A DNA stretch of 64,000 nucleotides from Streptococcus downei MFe28 (GTDB taxonomy: Bacteria; Bacillota; Bacilli; Lactobacillales; Streptococcaceae): NCBI RefSeq assembly GCF_900459175.1, contig NZ_UHFA01000002.1, positions 124,001-188,000 on the forward strand. Direction: 5' to 3'. This document shows, in pieces, positions 49,265-57,002 of this stretch. The notes beneath the pieces are model-generated. The model was not told the origin of the DNA and searched no databases. It saw only the letters and a list, made by a program, of their open reading frames with translations. The position numbers were made by a program, and so were the translations under genes. How positions within the stretch are numbered: the stretch's first letter is position 1; the number at the start of each line of letters is the position of its first letter.

Positions 49265-49315
49265 AAAAAACAAACAGAATTATACAGGATTGTTAGTAAC
49301 CATATAATTCTGTTT
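49265..49315 (-). terminator. Attenuator between the precursor genes and the modification genes
   Basis: Perfect 13-bp inverted repeat AAACAGAATTATA / TATAATTCTGTTT (49272-49284, 49303-49315), 18-base loop, followed on the minus strand by GTTTTTTAAG. AT-rich stem, so probably a partial terminator that keeps precursor mRNA in excess. Confidence 0.75.
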
Positions 49316-49335
49316 ATTCAATACAAACTTCCTAT

Positions 49336-49494
49336 TTATGCACAACTGGACGAACATGATGAACACGAGGTTGAACCACAGGTACTGGAACCACCGCTGC
49401 CACTTGTTGCAGCTGTTGCTGGAACGCCTTCTACATCATCTAATTCCAAAATGTCAATTTCAAGCTCTTCAAGCAATTTATTTTCATCTTTCAT
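49336..49494 (-). CDS. RiPP precursor peptide, copy 2 (52 residues)
   Basis: Leader MKDENKLLEELEIDILELDD then VEGVPATAA, followed by a core region TSGSGGSSTCGSTSCSSC-SSSCA. Acidic leader with LEIDILELDDVEG and a P-x-T-A-A boundary as in thiopeptide-type precursors. The last 23 residues consist only of Ser, Thr, Cys, Gly and a final Ala (4 Cys, 11 Ser, 3 Thr). AAAGGAG precedes the ATG. Differs from copy 1 by V for A at residue 24 and T for S at residue 30. Not visible among longer open frames because of its size. Tandem duplicate in the same operon. Confidence 0.93.
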   Translation of the reverse strand: MKDENKLLEELEIDILELDDVEGVPATAATSGSGGSSTCGSTSCSSCSSSCA

Positions 49495-49531
49495 TTTATT
49501 TCTCCTTTCTTTTTAGGAACTGTACGATGGG

Positions 49532-49690
49532 TTAGGCACAGCTAGATGAGCATGATGAACACGAGGTTGAACCACAGGTACTGGAACCACCACTGCCACT
49601 TGATGCAGCTGTTGCTGGAGCACCTTCTACATCATCTAATTCCAAAATGTCAATTTCAAGCTCTTCAAGCAATTTATTTTCATCTTTCAT
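49532..49690 (-). CDS. RiPP precursor peptide, copy 1 (52 residues)
   Basis: First gene of the island. The same leader, then VEGAPATAA and the core SSGSGGSSTCGSTSCSSC-SSSCA. The first 22 codons are identical to copy 2 at the DNA level; nine substitutions fall in codons 23-52, of which only two change the residue, indicating selection to keep the core. AAAGGAGAAATAA precedes the ATG. Thiopeptide-type or linear azole-containing peptide; the cleavage site is probably after ATAA (inference). Confidence 0.93.
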   Translation of the reverse strand: MKDENKLLEELEIDILELDDVEGAPATAASSGSGGSSTCGSTSCSSCSSSCA

Positions 49691-49760
49691 TTTATTTCTC
49701 CTTTCTTTCAAATTTCATTCTAAAATGATTAGCAACCAACTATCTTTGTCCGTCGCTATG

Positions 49761-49789
49761 TTTATATCATAAGATAGTTTTGCCGTAAA
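49761..49789 (-). promoter_or_regulatory. Candidate promoter of the RiPP operon
   Basis: Minus strand: TTTACG (49784-49789), 17 bases, TATAAA (49761-49766), directly after the ytpR terminator. The -35 is weak, suggesting dependence on an activator; no regulator gene is present in the island. Confidence 0.35.
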
Positions 49790-49825
49790 AAAAAGCGACA
49801 TCGATGTCAGGTGACATCAATGTCG
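49786..49825 (-). terminator. ytpR operon terminator
   Basis: CGACATTGATGTC / GACATCGATGTCG with one mismatch (49796-49808, 49813-49825), four-base loop, followed by nine T on the minus strand. Marks the upstream edge of the island. Confidence 0.88.
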
Positions 49826-49853
49826 TCTATTATAACAATTACTGACTAAAACT

Positions 49854-50480
49854 TTACCTCTGCCAATGTTTGGCTGGATCGAAAGCTTCACCGACGACGG
49901 CGGTGTCGTCTAACTCGATGATGCCACGTTTTTGCGGGGCATTGGGCAGGGCCAATTCACGGGGAGCACACATCATGCCGTAGCTATTAACGCCGCGAAG
50001 CTTGCCTGGGAAAATTAGGCTGCCATTAGGCATCATGGCCCCTGGCAAGGCTACGATGGTCTTGAGACCGACAGCTGCATTGGGAGCCCCCGCCACGATT
50101 TGGACGGTTTTGTCAGGGTTAATGGCGACCTGACAAATATTGAGGTGGTCGCTGTCTGGATGAGCTTTCATCTCCTTGATTTGACCGACAAGAAACACTG
50201 GGGTTGGCGTTGCTTCTAGTTTTTCTTCGAAGTCTTCCTTGGCTAATTCCTGATTGAGAACTTCCAGATCCTTTGGACTTGGGAAAACTTGTCCATCACC
50301 AGATAGCTTCATCAAGCTGGAGGCCTCAAAAATATTCCAAGCTAGGGTATGTCCGTCTTTTTCAGCATAGACACGGGCAACCTTGCCCTTACGCTCAACT
50401 TGGCGAGCAATTGGTTTGGTATCTTGGAGGATGACCATGAGGACATCTCCGACTTGTTCTTTGTTATAGGCAAAAATCAT
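49854..50480 (-). CDS. ytpR: tRNA-binding-domain protein YtpR
   Basis: 208 residues. Unique N-terminal domain followed by an EMAP/PheT-type tRNA-binding OB-fold from about residue 95 (VFLVGQIKEMKAHPDSDHLNICQVAI, VAGAPNAAVGLKTIVALPGAMMPNG, SYGMMCAPREL). Stand-alone homologue of the phenylalanyl-tRNA synthetase beta N-terminus; function unresolved. Last gene of the DUF4651-trx-ytpR operon. Confidence 0.93.
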   Translation of the reverse strand: MIFAYNKEQVGDVLMVILQDTKPIARQVERKGKVARVYAEKDGHTLAWNIFEASSLMKLSGDGQVFPSPKDLEVLNQELAKEDFEEKLEATPTPVFLVGQIKEMKAHPDSDHLNICQVAINPDKTVQIVAGAPNAAVGLKTIVALPGAMMPNGSLIFPGKLRGVNSYGMMCAPRELALPNAPQKRGIIELDDTAVVGEAFDPAKHWQR

Positions 50481-50501
50481 GGGTATGCGACTTCCTTCTT
50501 T

Positions 50502-50819
50502 TTATTGTAATCCTGCTAAAAAATTATTAATTTCTTCCTTGGTCTTGCGGAGTTTATTGACCAGTCGGCCAATTTCCCGACCATTTTCCACGACAATCAG
50601 ACTGGGAATGCCAAAAATATTCCACTTCTGGGCCAGGGGCATAAAGCCATCTCGATCTACCTGAACAAAGGTAAAACTTGGATTATCAGCTTCTAGGTCA
50701 GGCAAAAATGGATAGAGAAATTGACAATCGGGACACCAGTCCGCTGTAAATAAGAAGACAAAACGGCCTTCTTGCTCTAAATAAGTGGCTAATTCTTCAT
50801 AAGTTTCTGGTTTAAGCAT
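50502..50819 (-). CDS. Thioredoxin-family protein
   Basis: 105 residues from ATG 50819 (MLKPETYEELATYL), which overlaps the preceding DUF4651 gene by eight bases. Active site FTADWCPDCQFLYPF (WCPDC) and cis-Pro in FGIPSLIVVENG. Cytoplasmic thiol-disulfide protein; partner unknown. The same three-gene order is common in streptococci. Confidence 0.9.
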   Translation of the reverse strand: MLKPETYEELATYLEQEGRFVFLFTADWCPDCQFLYPFLPDLEADNPSFTFVQVDRDGFMPLAQKWNIFGIPSLIVVENGREIGRLVNKLRKTKEEINNFLAGLQ

Positions 50820-51111
50820 CTTCGCTACCCTCACTGTAGAAAATATCACCGGCGTCGTAAGCAAAATCAAGGACTCGGCCATCTTCAAAGACAAGACCGC
50901 CTGAAAAGCTGGACCCCTGGCTCTCGTAATCCTTAATGTAGAGGACCTGAATGTCCCCCATCTGACTGAAATATTCCCTGATTTCCGCTAGGGCTCTGGC
51001 CTGCCTGCGGTCGGCCAATTTTTCTTGCAGGCCATAACCTAAGGCACTCAGGCCAGCTAGGCCTGCCAAAGCCGTTGCCAAGACTAGTTTCTTATGTTTC
51101 ATGCCTTTCAT
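50812..51111 (-). CDS. DUF4651-family small membrane-anchored protein
   Basis: 99 residues. N-terminal signal-anchor (KKLVLATALAGLAGLSALGYGLQ), then a short domain QMGDIQVLYIKDYESQGSSFSGGLVFEDGR ending in acidic EGSEDA. A second ATG at 51102 is an alternative start. First gene of the operon with the thioredoxin and ytpR, divergent from pepA. Function unknown. Confidence 0.8.
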   Translation of the reverse strand: MKGMKHKKLVLATALAGLAGLSALGYGLQEKLADRRQARALAEIREYFSQMGDIQVLYIKDYESQGSSFSGGLVFEDGRVLDFAYDAGDIFYSEGSEDA

Positions 51112-51210
51112 TTTATCATAAATAGGGGACTTTGGCGATTGGCAGAATTAAAGGAGGACAGTCAACTGATCAACTTTATGCTAAAATAAGACTAAGAAAG
51201 GGAGGATGGA

Positions 51211-52278
51211 ATGACAGACTTATTTAGTAAAATCCAGGAAGTAACCAGTCTTAAGGGCTTAGCCGGCCATGAAAGTCAGGTGAGAGACTATCTGCGTCAG
51301 GCTATTACCCCAAATGTTGACAGAATTGAAACCGATGGACTGGGAGGCCTCTTTGGTATCAAGGAAAGTTCAGCCCCCAATGCTCCTAGGATCATGGTGG
51401 CAGCCCACATGGATGAAGTTGGCTTTATGGTTAGCGAGATTAAGGAAGACGGTACCCTGCGGGCAGTGGCTATCGGAGGTTGGAATCCGCTAGTCCTCTC
51501 TTCGCAACGCTTTAACTTGATAACTCATTCAGGCCAGAACCTGCCCCTTATTTCAGGCTCGGTACCCCCGCACTTCCTGCGGGGGCAAAATGGACAAGCC
51601 AGCCTGCCAAACGTCGCTGATATTATTTTTGACGGTGGTTTTGGGGATAAAGCTGAAGCTGAAAGCTTTGGCATCAGACCAGGGGACATCATTGTTCCTG
51701 ATAGTCAGGCCGTCCTAACGGCCAACCAGAAAAATGTCATCAGCAAGGCCTGGGATAATCGCTTTGGCATTCTCATGGTCACCCAGCTTCTGGAAAATCT
51801 GAAAGACCAACAACTGGGTAGCACCCTGATTGCTGGTGCTAATGTCCAAGAGGAGGTCGGTCTGCGAGGGGCTCAGGTCTCCACGACCAAATTCGACCCT
51901 GAACTCTTCTTTGCGGTCGATTGTTCGCCTGCTGGCGATGTTTACGGTGATCAGGGCAAAATCGGCGATGGTACCCTACTTCGCTTTTACGACCCCGGTC
52001 ATGTCATGCTGGCCAATATGCGAGACTTCCTCCTAACAACGGCCGAAGAAGCTGGCATCAAGTACCAGTATTATGCAGCCAAGGGAGGAACAGATGCTGG
52101 GGCTGCTCATCTGCAAAACAGCGGAGTGCCTTCGACCACCATTGGTGTCTGTGCCCGTTATATTCATTCGCACCAAACCCTCTATAACATGGATGACTTC
52201 TATCAAGCTCAGGCCTTCTTGCAAGCCATCCTCAAAAAACTGGACCGCTCAACGGTCGACCTCATCAAAAACTATTAA
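51211..52278 (+). CDS. pepA: Glutamyl aminopeptidase (M42)
   Basis: 355 residues. Metal-binding motifs of the M42 family: MVAAHMDEVGFMV, KAWDNRFG, NVQEEVGLRGA, FAVDCSP and the terminal CARYIHSHQTLYNMDD. Removes N-terminal Glu/Asp from peptides in the cytoplasm. GGGAGGATGGA precedes the ATG. Divergent from the ytpR operon. Confidence 0.95.
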   Translation: MTDLFSKIQEVTSLKGLAGHESQVRDYLRQAITPNVDRIETDGLGGLFGIKESSAPNAPRIMVAAHMDEVGFMVSEIKEDGTLRAVAIGGWNPLVLSSQRFNLITHSGQNLPLISGSVPPHFLRGQNGQASLPNVADIIFDGGFGDKAEAESFGIRPGDIIVPDSQAVLTANQKNVISKAWDNRFGILMVTQLLENLKDQQLGSTLIAGANVQEEVGLRGAQVSTTKFDPELFFAVDCSPAGDVYGDQGKIGDGTLLRFYDPGHVMLANMRDFLLTTAEEAGIKYQYYAAKGGTDAGAAHLQNSGVPSTTIGVCARYIHSHQTLYNMDDFYQAQAFLQAILKKLDRSTVDLIKNY

Positions 52279-52345
52279 AGAAAGGAACTTCGCCGGCCTA
52301 GCCGCCTGTTCAGCGGCAAACTTGCGAGGTCTTGGTTAAACAGCT

Positions 52346-53116
52346 ATGAAAATTGGATTTATCGGCCTAGGAAAGATGGCGACAGCCATCATCAAGGGCC
52401 TAGAAAAAACGGATTTTGAGATTTTAGTGGCGGGACATGATCCCGAAAAAACAGCCCGTCAGGCTGAAAACCTGAGTGTCAGGGCTTTGGCTAAACAAAG
52501 TGATCTGGTCGCTGAGGCTGACTTAGTTGTCTTGGGTGTGAAACCTCAAGTTTTGCCTGCCGTTCTTGAACAATTGGACTTCCATCAGCCCATTATATCC
52601 ATGGCAGCTGGAGTCAGTCTAGAGCGTTTAGCTGGGATGACCAACTCCAGCCTCCCCCTGATTCGGATCATGCCTAACATCAATGCTCAAATTTTACAAA
52701 GCACTACAGCCATCTGTAGGAATCAGCATGTGGATGACCAACTCTTGGACTTGGCTAAGACCATCACTGACAGTTTCGGTTCGACCTTTGATATTGCTGA
52801 GAAGGATTTTGATAGTTTTACAGCTTTGACTGGTTCAGGCCCAGCCTATATTTACCTCTTCATAGAGGCCTTAGCTTTGGCTGGTGTCAAACACGGTCTG
52901 CCTAAAAGCCAAGCTCTGGATATTGTGACGCAAACTGTCCTTGCAAGTGCCCAGAATCTCAGCCAAGGAAAGGATAGCCCCCACGACTTGATTGATAAGA
53001 TTTCCAGTCCTGGCGGTACAACCATCGCAGGCTTGGTCGATTTAGAAAAGACTGGCTTGAGTGCTTCTGTCATTTCCAGTATTGATACCACGATTGCTCG
53101 GGCCAAGGAACTCTAA
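52346..53116 (+). CDS. proC: Pyrroline-5-carboxylate reductase
   Basis: 256 residues. MKIGFIGLGKMATAIIKGL nucleotide-binding start, LVVLGVKPQ, MPNINAQILQSTTAIC, and the family signature TGSGPAYIYLFIEAL with SSPGGTTIAGL. Last step of proline synthesis. 67 bases after pepA in the same direction. Its stop overlaps the start of a repeat copy (TAATACTCATTG). Confidence 0.95.
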   Translation: MKIGFIGLGKMATAIIKGLEKTDFEILVAGHDPEKTARQAENLSVRALAKQSDLVAEADLVVLGVKPQVLPAVLEQLDFHQPIISMAAGVSLERLAGMTNSSLPLIRIMPNINAQILQSTTAICRNQHVDDQLLDLAKTITDSFGSTFDIAEKDFDSFTALTGSGPAYIYLFIEALALAGVKHGLPKSQALDIVTQTVLASAQNLSQGKDSPHDLIDKISSPGGTTIAGLVDLEKTGLSASVISSIDTTIARAKEL

Positions 53117-53276
53117 TACTCATTGAAAATCAAAACTATCTCTTGTTGACTTCGACTGGCCGTACTTCTGGGGAAGAACTGCGTTTTCCTCATAGTTCAG
53201 TCTTCAACAGTCCACTGGACTGTTGAAGCTGCCTGTGTCTCGTCGCCTAGGCTGCTTTTGATTTTCTTCAAGTATC
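53115..53276. repeat. Intergenic modular repeat, copy A4
   Basis: ATACTCATTGAAAATCAAAACTATC ... TTTTGATTTTCTTCAAGTAT. Contains the module CTTCAACAGTCCA CTGG ACTGTTGAAG (hairpin) and CTCATAGTTCAG. It is nearly the reverse complement of copy A5 at 54472-54628. Confidence 0.85.
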
Positions 53277-53314
53277 TGGTAAACAAGCTATCAGAAATTT
53301 TCCTTTTTATAGCT

Positions 53315-53342
53315 AGAAAAGCCCCCAGAAATGAGGGCTTTT
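53315..53342. terminator. Bidirectional terminator between proC and the CPBP gene
   Basis: GAAAAGCCC / GGGCTTTTC with internal CCA/TGA pairing; T-rich on both sides. Confidence 0.7.
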
Positions 53343-53479
53343 CGTCTTTCTTTTATGCTTTTGCGGGTGAGGGCTCGGCCCTCATGGGCGTCTGTCTCAC
53401 TCCCAGAACGGGATTTTTAACTCTTAGCAGGTTAGAAAAGGCGGTCACAAGTCTTCATCTTTCCCAACCCTTACGCAAG

Positions 53480-54142
53480 CTATTGCAGCAGGCTTATCAG
53501 AACAACAAAGGCATTCATTATCATGTGAATAGCTATACTGTATTCAACACGCCTGGATTGCATAGCAACAAAGCCAAAAACCAAGCCCATTCCTCCATAA
53601 GAAATCCAGCCACCAATATCACTAAGATTTGTGTAGAGGTGGATATAGCCAAAGAGGAGGCCGGTTACAATCCAGCCAACCCATTTGACCCAGCCATCAA
53701 AGCCAAAAACCTTCTCCAGAAGGCATTTACGGAAAATAGTTTCTTCAACAATGGGAGCAAACACCACAGCCATAATGAAGTACAAATAAAAGGGCATGCC
53801 CAAATTATTGAGGGCGGACTGATTGGCACTGGTGGTTGCGTTGCTTAAAAGAGTGCGCACAAGCCCACCGATAGCATTGATGACCATGACAGCAGGAAAG
53901 GCTGTAAAATAGAGGGCAAATTTTGTGGTGGCTAGGGGTTTCAAGGAGAGGGGTTCCTTAAGCAGGCGTAGCAGGAGAACGATGAAGATGGTAACAAGAA
54001 TAAAGCCGAGACTGGCCATCACATCCGCCTCAATGTGGCGGAGATTCTTTCTAACCAGCAGGACTCCTTGAAGACTGAAATCCAGATAAAAGATAAAGAA
54101 GGCCAAGAGAAGCCAAGAAAGTTTGTCTAATACTTTTTGCAT
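53480..54142 (-). CDS. CPBP-family intramembrane metalloprotease 1
   Basis: 220 residues from ATG 54142 (AAAGGAATATT upstream). Several membrane helices and the three CPBP (Rce1-like, abortive-infection) motifs: EETIFRKCLLEKVFG, FGYIHLYTN and HMIMNAFVV. Family members act as prenyl-protein-type proteases or in bacteriocin self-immunity; the substrate is unknown. Flanked by inverted copies of the same repeat. Confidence 0.88.
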   Translation of the reverse strand: MQKVLDKLSWLLLAFFIFYLDFSLQGVLLVRKNLRHIEADVMASLGFILVTIFIVLLLRLLKEPLSLKPLATTKFALYFTAFPAVMVINAIGGLVRTLLSNATTSANQSALNNLGMPFYLYFIMAVVFAPIVEETIFRKCLLEKVFGFDGWVKWVGWIVTGLLFGYIHLYTNLSDIGGWISYGGMGLVFGFVAMQSRRVEYSIAIHMIMNAFVVLISLLQ

Positions 54143-54206
54143 AATATTCCTTTCGCAATCAAAAAGTTGAACTGTCAAATCTAATAGCTCTGCCAGCTAA
54201 AATTTC

Positions 54207-54455
54207 TTAGCTGAAAAGCTGAGAAAATCCTAAAAGAGCGATTATATCGACTAAAGTAGGGAGAGCCAGTCCATATTCTAAACGTTATAGTGATAGGCAA
54301 AGAAACTACAAATAAAGCCTCCGCCGATGTAGATTAGGGCTTCTCCTCAGGTTTTAAGAACATGAAAGAGGCCAAACAAGATACTTGTCAAAATGCAGCC
54401 CAGCAAGAGAAAAGACAAGAACAGCTATTTGAATTTTTCTAAAATAAATTCTATG
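54207..54455 (-). pseudogene. Remnant of another CPBP-family gene
   Basis: Minus-strand translation gives, with two stops and one lost base: LIEFILEKFK-stop-LFLSFLLLGCILTS, ILFGLFHVLKT-stop-GEALIYIGGGF, then ICSFFAYHYN, shift, RLEYGLALPTLVDII and FSQLFS-stop at 54207. These correspond to motif 1 (EExxxR, degraded), motif 2 (FGLFH) and the region of motif 3 of the neighbouring CPBP proteins. Only the 3' half remains; the repeat A5 begins where the 5' half should be. Confidence 0.75.
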
Positions 54456-54471
54456 AGTTTTGCCTACCAAT

Positions 54472-54628
54472 ACTCGAAGAAAATCAATCTAGCCTAGGCG
54501 ACGAGACGTAGGCAGCTTCAACAGTCCACTAGACTGTTGAAGACTGAACTATGAGGAAAACGCAGTTTTCCCCCAGAAGTACGGCCAGTCGAAGTCAACA
54601 AGGGATAGTTTTGATTTTCAATGAGTAT
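54472..54628. repeat. Intergenic modular repeat, copy A5
   Basis: Nearly the reverse complement of copy A4, with CTTCAACAGTCCA / ACTGTTGAAG hairpin and ending GATTTTCAATGAGTAT. A4 and A5 together bracket the first CPBP gene and the remnant. Confidence 0.85.
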
Positions 54629-54632
54629 AAGG

Positions 54633-55346
54633 CTAACCAATCATTTGGTATATTGACAAGAAGGCAATAAAGTTATTAAGGACATGGAGGGCAATACCAT
54701 ATTCCAAGCGTTTAAATTTAAAGGCAAAGAAGCCGATAACTGCTCCCATGGAAGCATAAGTAAAGAAGGCCCCCCAACTATCAGGTGTGTGGACTAGGCT
54801 GAAAAGCAGACAACTCATGAGATAGCCCAGCCAAGGTTTTTTGAAGAATTTTTGCTGGATAAAACCACGAAAAATGAGCTCTTCAATAATGGGGGCAAGA
54901 ATAACCAAGTCGATAAACATAAAGTAAGCTGGGAAAAGATGAACCAAGCTTTCTAGGGCCTTCTGGTTAGAGGTATCGGACTTGTCCTGAAGACTCATTA
55001 ACCAGCTTCCAATATTATCCAAACCATAGATAAGAAGGTAGGCAAAAAGAACACCAAAGATTAAAATCTTCCAATTTGGTTGAACTTTCTTGATAAAGCC
55101 ATAATGGTAGAGGAGCCAGACTACTGAGACTAGAATCACCAAGGACACCAGTATGGCGAAAGTAATACCAAGTGGACCTGGTGGTAGAATTTGCCCAGCC
55201 CTGATTTTTTCCTGGGCTTTACTACCATATTTGATTGACATCTGGACGCCCGAACTAAAGTAGAGAATCATACTACCAAGCTGTTCTGCCAGAAAGAAGC
55301 CGACGGCTAGACCAAGCCATTTGAGCTTTTCTAAAAATAATTTCAT
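54633..55346 (-). CDS. CPBP-family intramembrane metalloprotease 2
   Basis: 237 residues. Signal-anchor-like N-terminus then about seven helices; motifs EELIFRGFIQQKFF, LFSLVHTPDSWG and HVLNNFIAFLS. Paralogue of the gene at 53480 and closer to the remnant between them. AGGAAGTTAAG precedes the ATG. Ends immediately beside repeat A5. Confidence 0.9.
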   Translation of the reverse strand: MKLFLEKLKWLGLAVGFFLAEQLGSMILYFSSGVQMSIKYGSKAQEKIRAGQILPPGPLGITFAILVSLVILVSVVWLLYHYGFIKKVQPNWKILIFGVLFAYLLIYGLDNIGSWLMSLQDKSDTSNQKALESLVHLFPAYFMFIDLVILAPIIEELIFRGFIQQKFFKKPWLGYLMSCLLFSLVHTPDSWGAFFTYASMGAVIGFFAFKFKRLEYGIALHVLNNFIAFLSIYQMIG

Positions 55347-55373
55347 CTTAACTTCCTTTCCTAGAGTGAAGTT

Positions 55374-55660
55374 TCATACTCAATAAAAATCAAAAATAGG
55401 CAAGGCAACGAACTGCAGATAGCTCAAAAGGTCTGGGAGACCTTTTGAGGTTGGAAATAGTGAAAGCTCTGCTTTCCTCAGCAGGTACGGCAAAGTGAGT
55501 TAACGATGCGACATGGAGTAAAAACTGTCAATATTACAGTTTTTATGAAATTAGTCAGGGATATAGAAAACTACAATCGTAGTTTTCGTAGTCACTCTAA
55601 TTAAAAACTATAGAGTGACTTTATCCGTGGGATAGTTTTGATTTTTGAAGAGTATTAAAT
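55374..55660. repeat. Intergenic modular repeat, long copy A6
   Basis: Starts TACTCAATAAAAATCAAAAA and ends TTTTGATTTTTGAAGAGTAT. Contains, in order, the CTCAAAAGGTCT/AGACCTTTTGAG hairpin module (shared with A1), GCGACATGGAG, AAAACTGTCAATATTACAG, ACTACAATCGTAGT and the GTCACTCTA/TAGAGTGAC hairpin (shared with A2). It is the most complete copy, showing that the family is modular. Confidence 0.85.
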
Positions 55661-55845
55661 ATTTTGTACCATGGTAACACAGCCAGCTGGCTTCATCAAG
55701 ACCATTTTCTTGAAAAGCAAAAATAAACTCCTGAAGGTTACCTTCAAGAGCTGGGAATTTATATCATTGATTAACCTGCCATGGGGCAGTAAAAAAGGGC
55801 AGAGCTAATGATGAGACCAGCTTATCAGTCCTAGCACAGAGTAAT

Positions 55846-56706
55846 TTAGCGTGGCTCATGGCCAATGGTGAAAATAGCCAGGGTGTTAGGGCCAACATGG
55901 GCTGAGATAACAGGCCCCAGCGGTAGGATGAGAACCTCCGAAATAGCGGGATTCTCCAACAATTTGGCCTTGAGGTCTTGAGCACTAGCCTGGTCATTGG
56001 CATAGGCCACAATGGCTGTGCTGTTTTCCACATCCCTTGTAGCCTGGGTCAGCATTTCCTTCATACCCTTCTTGCGCCCTCGTAATTTAGCCAGAGGAAC
56101 CAGTTTACCCTCGGCATCCAACCAGAGTAGGGGCTTGATATTGACCAAACTACCAATCAGGGCAGAGCTCTTAGATAGACGGCCTCCTCTCATGAGGTGA
56201 TAGAGATCATCCACCAAAAAGAAGGTCCGCAGGCGTGGTAGAATATCAAGAATCTTGGCCTTGACTTCCTCTAAGCTAGCCCCCTGATCTCGCATCTGAG
56301 CCGCCAAGATGGAAAGGTAACCCTCGCCACCAGCCGCTGCCCTTGTATCAATAATCTCAATAATGGCCTCTGGGTAGTCTTCTAGGACCAAATCCCTGGC
56401 AATCTGGCTGGACTGATAGGTCCCCGAAAGGACCGATGAAAAGGCCAGATAGAGAATTGGTCGTCCTTCTTGAGCATATTTTTTAAAACTGGCCTCAAAT
56501 TGGCCAACATTGACCTGACTGGTCGTCGGCTTTCCACCCTCTTTCATGGCCTGCAAAAGGGTCTCGCTAGTCATCCTGTCGGGACCGGCCGTGGGGTAGG
56601 TTTTATCGTTTAAGGTAATGGTTAATCCGAGAATATCAATATCCTGGGTCTGGGCCCAGTTTTCGTCTAAATCGGCAGTCGAATCTGTAATGATTTTAAA
56701 TGTCAT
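55846..56706 (-). CDS. DegV-family fatty-acid-binding protein
   Basis: 286 residues from ATG 56706 (TGGAGG upstream; [13 protein letters not shown]). DegV signatures: [35 protein letters not shown] and [15 protein letters not shown] [15 protein letters not shown]. Binds fatty acids for the FakA kinase (FakB-type role). The usual neighbour of yacP and rlmB in streptococci. Confidence 0.93.
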   Translation of the reverse strand: MTFKIITDSTADLDENWAQTQDIDILGLTITLNDKTYPTAGPDRMTSETLLQAMKEGGKPTTSQVNVGQFEASFKKYAQEGRPILYLAFSSVLSGTYQSSQIARDLVLEDYPEAIIEIIDTRAAAGGEGYLSILAAQMRDQGASLEEVKAKILDILPRLRTFFLVDDLYHLMRGGRLSKSSALIGSLVNIKPLLWLDAEGKLVPLAKLRGRKKGMKEMLTQATRDVENSTAIVAYANDQASAQDLKAKLLENPAISEVLILPLGPVISAHVGPNTLAIFTIGHEPR

Positions 56707-57002
56707 GCCAACCTCCATTTTTCTAGAAATCCTTGACAAACAAAAATAATCCCAAGCAGAGAAATCGTTTGACTGTCAAAGAATTATGATGATGCTTCTC
56801 TCTCCAAAGACTAGCATAACCGACTTTGAGCTATTTGTAAATGATTTTATCCTTATAAGTAAGAGTCTGGACGGACTGACCTTTAAGGGGTAAAAGGCCT
56901 TGTTGGCTCAACTCACTTACGAGGCTCCCAAAGGGGTTAAAACGTTTCTATCTAGGATCAGAAAGCTGATTAGCTTGAACTTTCGATTTTGGGGAGAGCT
57001 CC

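Noticed and set aside
35770..49690. Streptolysin S (sag) type cluster
   Set aside because: SagB-like dehydrogenase, YcaO and ABC genes fit, but the split LanB, two SpaB_C-like proteins and a second YcaO do not belong to sag operons, and the precursors are not SagA-like.
49338..49728. Two paralogous plus-strand frames of about 60 residues
   Set aside because: They are the antisense image of the duplicated precursor genes, similar only because of the duplication.
53258..53848. 196-residue plus-strand frame overlapping a CPBP gene
   Set aside because: It begins inside a repeat, crosses a terminator and mostly overlaps the antisense CPBP gene with conserved motifs.
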